From: Lycium barbarum
Taxonomy: Eukaryota > Streptophyta > Magnoliopsida > Solanales > Solanaceae
Direction: 5' to 3'
DNA: 64,000 bases
Assembly: GCF_019175385.1 (NCBI RefSeq)
Contig: NC_083340.1
Location: forward strand, 22,394,336-22,458,335
The notes beneath the pieces are model-generated. The model had not been told where the DNA came from. It worked only from the letters and a program-made list of their open reading frames with translations, and did not search any database. This document shows positions 57,695 through 64,000 of this stretch, piece after piece. Each line of letters begins with the position of its first letter. Position 1 is the stretch's first letter. A program made the position numbers and the translations under genes.

Positions 57695-57867
57695 GTCCGC
57701 TGCAGCGACACCAGTACCGCTGCAATGGCACTGCTGGGGCGGTGATGGTACCGCTGAGGTAGTGAAGTGCATTTTTTGGCTAGACCGCCATAGCGGTCTG
57801 GACACCGCTGGGGTGGCGCGATGGCCGCTGCAGCGGTATCGCTGCACCAGAATACATTTATATTTGG
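57695..57867 (+). promoter_or_regulatory. GCTGCAGCGG cassette and TATA of LTR-C
   Basis: Repeated motifs CCGCTGCAGCGAC, ACCGCTGCAATGG, CCGCCATAGCGGTC, ACACCGCTGGGG and GGCCGCTGCAGCGGTATCGC are mostly self-complementary around CTGCAG or GCGGT/ACCGC. They are followed at 57857 by TTTATATTTGG. The position is about 300-450 bases from the LTR start. Confidence 0.55.
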
Positions 57868-59083
57868 TAAAACCCTTAGACATTTCCCATAACTTCTAAA
57901 ATCGTTGTAAGAACTCTTGGAGGCAACTTGAAGGTCTAGAGAGCCATTGTCTTCCTAGGTTAAGTGTTCTAACCTTATATCTATGCATTATGATCTTCTA
58001 AACATGATTTCAACCTTGTAATGACTAGAATCAAGGAGGGTTTATGAGGTTTTTCATGAAAGATTTCTAAAAACGAATTGGCTTCCTAGATTGTGAATAA
58101 ATGATGTTAATGTTTCTATTTATTCTAGATAATGATATATCTAGGCTTGTTAACCAATAATCTTCTATGCTAGAGTTGAATTTCATGAATTAAAGTTAGG
58201 GTTCTTAGACCCAAATTTGGGGGTTTTCATATTAATGATGATTTTGAGAATTAATTGAGTATTCCTATGATTAAAGTAATGGGTTTTGACATTTTAGTAT
58301 TGAATTTGGTATTTTTGTCATAAATTTCCCTCCCATTTTGCCTTTGAGACCTATTTTTCCTAAATTAAGGGTTGGAATTTGACCCGAATAGAAAGTAACT
58401 AATATAGGTATCATTATTCATGGTTTCTTACATAGAATTCATATGTGATAGAGTTTTACTATTTGGAGACACTTCGGAAGGCCAGGCAAGATATGGGTTC
58501 GTGGCATCTGTTCGGCTACCAGGTATGTTATGGCTTCAGTTTCGGTAGACTCCGGTTAGTTTCATATTTCGTGTATTAGAAGAAACGGGAGAATGTATGT
58601 GTAGGAATTGGAGATTCAAGACGGAATCTTAGGATGGTATTGTTTTGTGTTTTGTGTGTTTGGGCTCGTGGCCGGTAGACTCCTTAGGTTTTTTGATGTG
58701 GTGTTTCTTAAATATCGGTGGATTTATGTGACTTGGAAGTAGTGGATGAAACTTATTTTGTGCCTAATGATGAAAATTTCCCGTAATATGTGATTACTTG
58801 TGTTATGTCATTAATAGTGAATCTAGTGGATAAATAGGAGGATAAAATGTACCAACGTCTGTGATTGAATTCTAAATGAGTTGTGACGAAGGATTTTGAG
58901 TGTAGGGTGAGATTCGTGTTCTAAGCTAATAGGCTGATTTAAGGAAGTGGTAGTAACGTATATCGATGACCTGTTGTGTGTCGGGACTAGCCACCCCGTT
59001 GTGTTATGCTTGACAGTTCTACTGTGTTGGCTTGATGCCATGAGTTGTTGATAGAGATTAGACCTTGATATTCATCTTGATTC

Positions 59084-59240
59084 GAATATATTGTAGGCGT
59101 ACCCACTGTTGGTAATGTGATATTGATATATTGTTGGCATACCCACTGTTGGTATTGTGATATAGATACATTGTTGGCATACCCACTGTTGGTATTGTGA
59201 TATTGATACATTGTTGGCGTACCCTATTGTTGGTACTTGT
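59084..59240. repeat. About 42-bp minisatellite in LTR-C fragment
   Basis: There are four units of GGCATACCCACTGTTGGTAT with TGTGATATTGATACATTGTT. It is the reverse complement of the 48440-48640 array, with more uniform units. Confidence 0.9.
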
Positions 59241-59460
59241 GATATTGAGCTTGATTGTTGATGTTGATACACGCATTCTCATCCATTCATAATGCATGGC
59301 CGATACCCAGTGACGATCCGGTATCGTTGATTGAGTGAAACTGATATTTTGATAAACTCTTTTACTTGAGTAATTATGAGAAGGCTGATGTCCGAGGTTC
59401 AATTCCGGAATCGTTGATTGTGTGAAACTGATATTTGACAGACACTTTTACTTGAGTGAT

Positions 59461-59889
59461 TGTGAATTACATTGTTGCCATAGTTCGGCAAAAGATTGGT
59501 GTTCATATTTGGAGGGGCCATTTGGAGCACAATTTCTTTCCGGTTAATCAGATCTTGTATTTTATACTTGAGATTAATACAATCCTCAGTACTATCCCCG
59601 ATGCCATTGGAGTGATAGGCACATGTTTGGTCAGCTCGATAAAACTGGTTCTTTGGATCAACGGCCTTTGGTGGAAGCACTTGAATCATTCCAGCCACGC
59701 TTAACCTTTTGAACAAATCGGTCCGAGATTCCATTAGCGGAGTGAACACCCGAGGGGGTTTCTTCTCAAAATTTGGCGTGGCGCATTATAGGCATTTAGT
59801 GGGGGTTGATTATGATAAGCATTGGGTTAGTTATTTTGTGGGGTACAGTAGATGGGCGGGGGAGTCTGATAATTTGGTTGTGGAGCTTG
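59461..59889 (-). pseudogene. Copy B gag C-terminal part
   Basis: The 59399-59749 frame includes RLSVAGMIQVLPPKAVDPKN and CAYHSNGIGDSTEDCINLKY. The zinc-knuckle-like motif keeps both outer cysteines, unlike element A. LINRKEIVLQMAPP follows. The first residues of the open frame come from gag; the last ones (from about 59460) are read into LTR-C. The rest to 59889 is a Pro/Gln/Tyr-rich region interrupted by the solo LTR. Confidence 0.88.
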
Positions 59890-60021
59890 GTAATTGTAAC
59901 ATCCCGTACCTTTAACGTAAGCTTTGACCATGATCCTAGGCTTAGAAAATCAAATAAAGAATGTGGGAATTGAAATTTCCCTGTTCAGTTGTAAGATGGG
60001 GGTTTACGCCCATTAACAGTG

Positions 60022-60400
60022 ACCGTATTTCAGTATACGGGCCGTAATTCAAGTCGTAAACTGGTACCAAGGATTTCTGAGCATTCTGGAATTTGGCATT
60101 TGGATGTCAAATGGTTAAATACGGACCGTATTTCAAAAAACGGCTCGTATTTCAAAACGTATTTGGAATATGGGAAAACTTCTTTGATGAAAGTTGTAGA
60201 GCTTTGAAATACCTTTCCAACGGTATATTATGAGGATCAAACAGACATCTGTGCAAAGAGTTATAACCATTTTACTGAAGAGACGCAGTGCAGTCCGTAT
60301 TTCAAAATACGGACCGTATTTCAAAATACGGCCAGTATTTCAAAATACGGCCAGTATTTAACTGGGCGGAAATTTTAATTTTTCAGAACAGTATATATTC
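60022..60400 (+). promoter_or_regulatory. ATACGGxCCGTATTT cassette and TATA of solo LTR
   Basis: Motifs such as GTATACGGGCCGTAATTCAA, AATACGGACCGTATTTCAAA and CAGTATTTCAAAATACGGCC are both tandem and self-complementary. TATATATTC at 60392 follows, then a leader CCCTAGAACGACCTCCTACC. A possible splice donor GGTAAG lies at about 60484. Confidence 0.6.
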
Positions 60401-61459
60401 GTCCATATCAATTCAAATCATTATTTTTCATTCATTCAAACCCTAGAACGACCTCCTACCCTCTCCCATCATCAAGAACACTAAGGTAAGCCTACTCTAA
60501 TTATTCCAAGTCAATTCTAATACATATGTTTGTAATCTAAACAAGAAATCATCATTCCTAAAATAGGGTTTTCAAGAAAACCCATCTTAAGATTCAAGAA
60601 TTCAAGATTTTGGAAATCTTCTTCAAAGCTCAAGTCTTTAATTCAAGTTTTGGGAGCGACTAAGGTATGTAGAGTTGCTATCTACGTGTGGGAACATCAT
60701 TGTTCTTCCCCACATCTCTTAATCCACAAAGTATGAATCCTTATGAAAAATAGGGTTTCTATACCATGCTCATGATAACCCTAGGTCCATGTCCATGATT
60801 ATATTATGTATGAATTGCTATTATTCTATCATTGTGTTCTTAATAACTCCATATGATTATTGAGAATCAGTCCGTAATCCATGAAAACCCATATCTTGTA
60901 TTCCATGGGTTCTTGCATGCATGTTTTTAAATAAAAATGATTATTTCATGAATATCCTACATGTCTACAAGTTTCCATGCAACTATATTATATAATTACT
61001 TTCATGCTATATTACAAGATACATACATACTAAATACAAGTTATTTCATGAAACCATATTTACAGGTTATTTCATGAACCATGTTTATAAGTTATTTCAT
61101 GAAACCATGTTTACAAGTTATTTCGTGAAATCATGATTACAAGACAAGTACAAGTTAATTCACGAAAATCATGGGCTTCTTAGCCAACTATATTATGTTC
61201 ATGTTTTTGGGAGTTGCACAAATTACCAAGAAGACTCAGATAGCCTGAAACTACGTAGCCACCGTAGGATAAGGATCACTCCGCCCGATAGGATGATACC
61301 TTAATTTTACACTGAATGGATCCATCAGGCACGTTACCACCTTATACCCTGGCAAGGTATGAGGGCTCTGCTGGTCCGGCGAGGTACCAGACTCCACGTA
61401 CCCACGTGGTGATATCACATGTTGGGTTATGAAATGCTCTCCCTACTTATCATGTTTTG

Positions 61460-61462
<3 letters not shown>

Positions 61463-61496
<34 letters not shown>
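61463..61496. repeat. (AT)n microsatellite
   Basis: A run of about 17 AT dinucleotides just before the tandem duplication. Confidence 0.95.
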
Positions 61497-61499
<3 letters not shown>

Positions 61500-61500
61500 C

Positions 61501-61758
61501 ATGCTCATGTTCATGTCCAGGTTTTCAGTTTCAGTTCTTCTCATGTTATTCCATGTCCCATGTTATTTCTTTCAGTTGCTTTACATACCAGTACATTCAA
61601 TGTGCTGACGTCCCCTTTTATTGCCCGGGATGCTCATGTTCATGTCCAGGTTTTCAGTTTCAGTTCTTATCATGTTATTCCATGTCCCATGTTATTTCTT
61701 TTAGTTGCTTTACATACCAGTACATTCAATGTGCTGATGTCCCCTTTTATTGCCCGGA
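61501..61758 (+). repeat. 129-bp tandem duplication containing LTR block 1
   Basis: Two near-identical copies (61501-61629 and 61630-61758) begin ATGCTCATGTTCATGTCCAG. Each includes TACATACCAGTACATTCAAT and GTGCTGACGTCCCC, the block 1 relative, so this LTR has two copies of the conserved block. Only a few bases differ. Confidence 0.92.
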
Positions 61759-62237
61759 GGCCTGCATTTCACGATGCAGGTACTGATATACAGGACGACA
61801 CTCTGCTCAGTAGGACAGCATTCGTATCAGCTTATTGGTGAGCCCCACCTCATTCGGGGTTTAGTCAACTTTTGTTTTATGATTAGTTATGCATCTAAGG
61901 TATGCTGGGGGCCTTGTCCCAGTAAGTATGTTTTCCAGTCAGACTCATGATAGAGGTTTCATAGACTAGACAAGTCAGTTATGTTAGGTCAGACATTCGG
62001 AGTCGTATAGCCACTTTGGCTCATTCATGTTATTTCCGCACTCATGTTTAAACAAGTATTTTTATTAAGTATTATGACTTACTACGTTTCATAAATGCTC
62101 ATCATGCATTTAGGTTATATTCCGCTCATGTTATGCCTCATGATGATTCAGCAAGCCATGTGGTTCGCTCGGTCACATGCAGTAAGGCACCGAGTGCCGT
62201 GTTTCGCCCAGGTCATGGTTCGAGGTGTGACAGTAAT

Positions 62238-63279
62238 TTGGTGGGGTGATTGGAAGGTATTTGGTGGAGCTTGGTAACTTTGGGGTGGTTGCGCGTAATA
62301 TACGGGCACCGTGTTGTAAGGGGTGGGTACATAGGTATTTGGAGGAGGTGAAGCATATGCTCCCATCGGGAAATCTTCCCTTCTTTTGGGCTTAGAGGTG
62401 TGGGATATGCTAGCCATGTCTTCTTCCTTCTTGCGCATGAACCTGGTTGAACTTGAACCAGCAGATTTTTTAGTCATGCTTATGATTCGGCCGATTTTAA
62501 GACCATCTTCTATGGCCTGGCCCATCTTGACCAATTCAGAGAAAAGTCTCTCGGCCACTGAAAGCATTCTACCGTAGAAGTCTGTCTCTTGCGAGCTAAT
62601 AAAAACCGAAACAAGTTCTTTTTCGCCCATAGGAGGTTGCACTCGGGCAACTTCCGTTCTCCACCTGCTTGCATATCTGCGAAAGTTCTCGGTGGATTTG
62701 TGTTTCACTTTCTCCAGATAATACCTATCTAGTATCATCTCCATATTAAAACAGAATCTTTCCATGAAAGCAGCGGCCATGTCCTCTCATGTGACCCAAC
62801 GGCGTATATCTTGCGTCGTGAACCATTCTGAGGCTTCCCCGATCAAACTTCGGCTGAACAACCTCAGGATGAGTGCTTGATTTTCTCGGACACCGACCAA
62901 CTGATCGCAATAGGCCCACAGGTGCGCTTTAGGATTGCCCGTGCCGTTAAACAATTCAAATCGGGGTACTTTGAAGCCTTAGGGTAAATTCAAATTGGGA
63001 TGTACGCACAAATCATCATTAGCTTAGACCTGTGCCAGTGATGGTAGTCCTCATAGATCGGTCCAACATTGCGGTCATCTTCGCTTAAGCCTTTCCTCCT
63101 GTTTTTCCTGTTCGTCCTTCCAAGCCTTTTCCATCCCTTCATAGTGATCAATTTCTTGATCAGGTGAGAAGGTACGTGGTGTGACAGGTATGTGGAAGGA
63201 AACAGCAGAGCGAATTCGGGAAATCGGAGTGCTTTTGTTAGTTAGTAGTGGGTGATGCTTAGTTGTATAGTGATGCCAG
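62238..63279 (-). pseudogene. Copy B gag N-terminal and central part
   Basis: It parallels 32036-32890 of A. The 62148-62780 frame contains FMERFCFNMEMILDRYYLEK, RRYASRWRTEVARVQPPMGE, MGQAIEDGLKIGRIISMTKK and the YASPPPNTYVPTPYNTVPVY low-complexity tail; its last residues run into the solo LTR. Farther upstream (62781-63100) LxNLNLP-type and NGTGNPKA-like sequence is present in broken frames. At 63280 another LTR interrupts the region. Confidence 0.9.
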
Positions 63280-64000
63280 TGTAATAACCCATATTAAATT
63301 AGAGGTTAGTTTGTTATTTAATCAAAATAGAAAAAAATAGAAGAATTAAGTGGTATTAAATAAAAGAAAAGGAGATTAAGAGTGTGGAAAAAAAAAGAAT
63401 TAAAGGGAGATAAATGGGCCAAGCCCAGTGAAAAGAAATACATAGATAATAAAAAGAGAGATGGCAGCGTGAGAAATCAGAAAAGCTGAAGCATCACAAA
63501 GAAAGAAAAGAAACTAGCAACAGAGGAAAACAAAAACCTATATGAAAAAGGAAAAGAAAGGGAGAAAAAAAGAAAGGAAAAGAGAGGATAAAAATAAGAA
63601 ATTTCATCCCAAATCATCAAGGTAATGACTCTAATCCTTTATTTAAGTTTATTACATAATTATGGGTGAATCTTTATGGTGAAAACATGGGGATATTTTG
63701 AGGAATTGAGAAAGTTTAGCTCTAGGGTTCTTAAACCAAACTCATTAATTTGAAAGGGAAAATAGCATCAGATTTAGACTTCTATATATCGTTGGAATCC
63801 TCTCGTTAAGGCCTTTCCGAAAACATAAGTCTTTTCGGGTTTTGAACACATTGATCAGAGGGCGTTTTCGTCCTTTAAAATTTGACTTTAACCTTTTAAG
63901 CCTCTAAAAATATAGAAGTGGCTTACCCTAAGGGTTTTGACCATTCTAAATCCGTTTTTGTGTAGTTTGAGGCAATCCGGAGACTCGAGAATGCAGTTTT
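63280..64000 (+). mobile_element. LTR beginning at 63280, runs off the window
   Basis: Copy B sequence (GTGATGCCAG, compare 32900) is broken by TGTAATAACCCATATT, a typical LTR start. The left target base group would be GCCAG (63275-63279). The A-rich stretch 63400-63610 and the following text have no coding. Whether it is a solo LTR or a full element cannot be seen. Confidence 0.75.

Larger units (their letters stand above)
57399..59460 (+). repeat. LTR-C family fragment replacing copy B pol
   Basis: It starts TATAACGACCCGTTTGG. It has a GC-rich cassette (57695-57855), a TATA-like TTTATATTTGG (57857-57867) and then about 1.2 kb of AT-rich sequence. It ends after the minisatellite, where copy B gag begins. 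Compared with LTR C (47278-48923) it keeps the promoter region but lacks the last third. No target duplication exists because the flanks are integrase on one side and gag on the other, which implies a deletion of the pol region. Confidence 0.8.
59890..62237 (+). mobile_element. Solo LTR (59895-62232) with GTAAT target duplication
   Basis: This is a 2338-bp LTR flanked by perfect GTAAT repeats (59890-59894 and 62233-62237). It begins TGTAACATCCCGTACC and ends CGAGGTGTGACA. Copy B gag continues on both sides in the low-complexity region. It contains an ATACGGxCCGTATTTCAA cassette (60022-60366), TATA box GTATATATTC (60391-60400), an (AT)n run and a 129-bp tandem duplication including block 1. 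No coding was seen. Confidence 0.95.

Noticed and set aside
61419..61841. 140-codon plus frame with internal repeat (HVHVQVFSFSSxHVI)
   Set aside because: It is the translation of the (AT)n run and the 129-bp LTR duplication.

Overview
The window looks like plant nuclear heterochromatin, most likely from an asterid and plausibly a Solanaceae species. That reading is inferred from Ogre/Tat and Tekay LTR retrotransposons, tRNA-iMet primer sites, a TGCACCGGGCTGG-type SINE tail and very AT-rich long LTRs. I found no intact host gene. Nearly all 64 kb is LTR-retrotransposon sequence nested in layers. Every coding region is broken by stops, frameshifts or insertions, so coding entries are listed as pseudogenes.

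Layer 1 is a giant Ogre/Tat element ('A') on the minus strand. Its 3' LTR ends at 3245 and starts left of the window. Its 5' LTR begins at 37397 and is cut at 41830. Between them, read leftward, lie ORF1 (about 37.0-33.9 kb), gag (33.4-32.0 and 19.7-19.0 kb), protease (19.0-18.35), a linker and RT (17.5-15.0), two RNase H domains (14.9-14.0), integrase (9.4-8.98 and 6.2-5.3) and a 3' untranslated zone with minisatellites and hairpins (5.3-3.25). Removing the nested insertions leaves about 13.2 kb of internal sequence. With LTRs of about 5.5 kb the original element was roughly 24 kb.

Layer 2 is four insertions into A, each with a perfect 5-bp target duplication: solo LTRs at 6206-8970 (GCGAC), 9410-13988 (GGCAT) and 15677-16955 (GGCAC), and a full Tekay/Del chromovirus at 19753-32030 (ATATG). 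Layer 3 is a solo LTR at 20728-23039 (ATCAG) inside the 3' LTR of the Tekay element.

Right of A lie: a left-truncated Ty3/gypsy element 'C' (41831-48923), itself split by a solo LTR (43656-46330); a 262-bp tandem duplication; a Ty1/copia gag-only remnant with one LTR (49.6-51.1 kb); an LTR-C fragment; and a short non-LTR stretch with a SINE and a foldback (51.8-53.27 kb).

A second, heavily deleted Ogre/Tat copy ('B', 53271-63279) follows, with a short 1.09-kb LTR. Most of its pol is missing and an LTR-C fragment sits at that point. Its gag is split by a solo LTR (59895-62232, GTAAT). Another LTR begins at 63280 and runs off the window.

The most interesting signals are non-coding. Seven LTRs from different families each carry a CpG-rich or self-complementary short-repeat cassette just upstream of a probable TATA box. 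Several LTR families share two conserved inverted-repeat blocks. The Ogre non-coding zones carry about ten copies of a roughly 50-bp motif and a triplet of hairpins.
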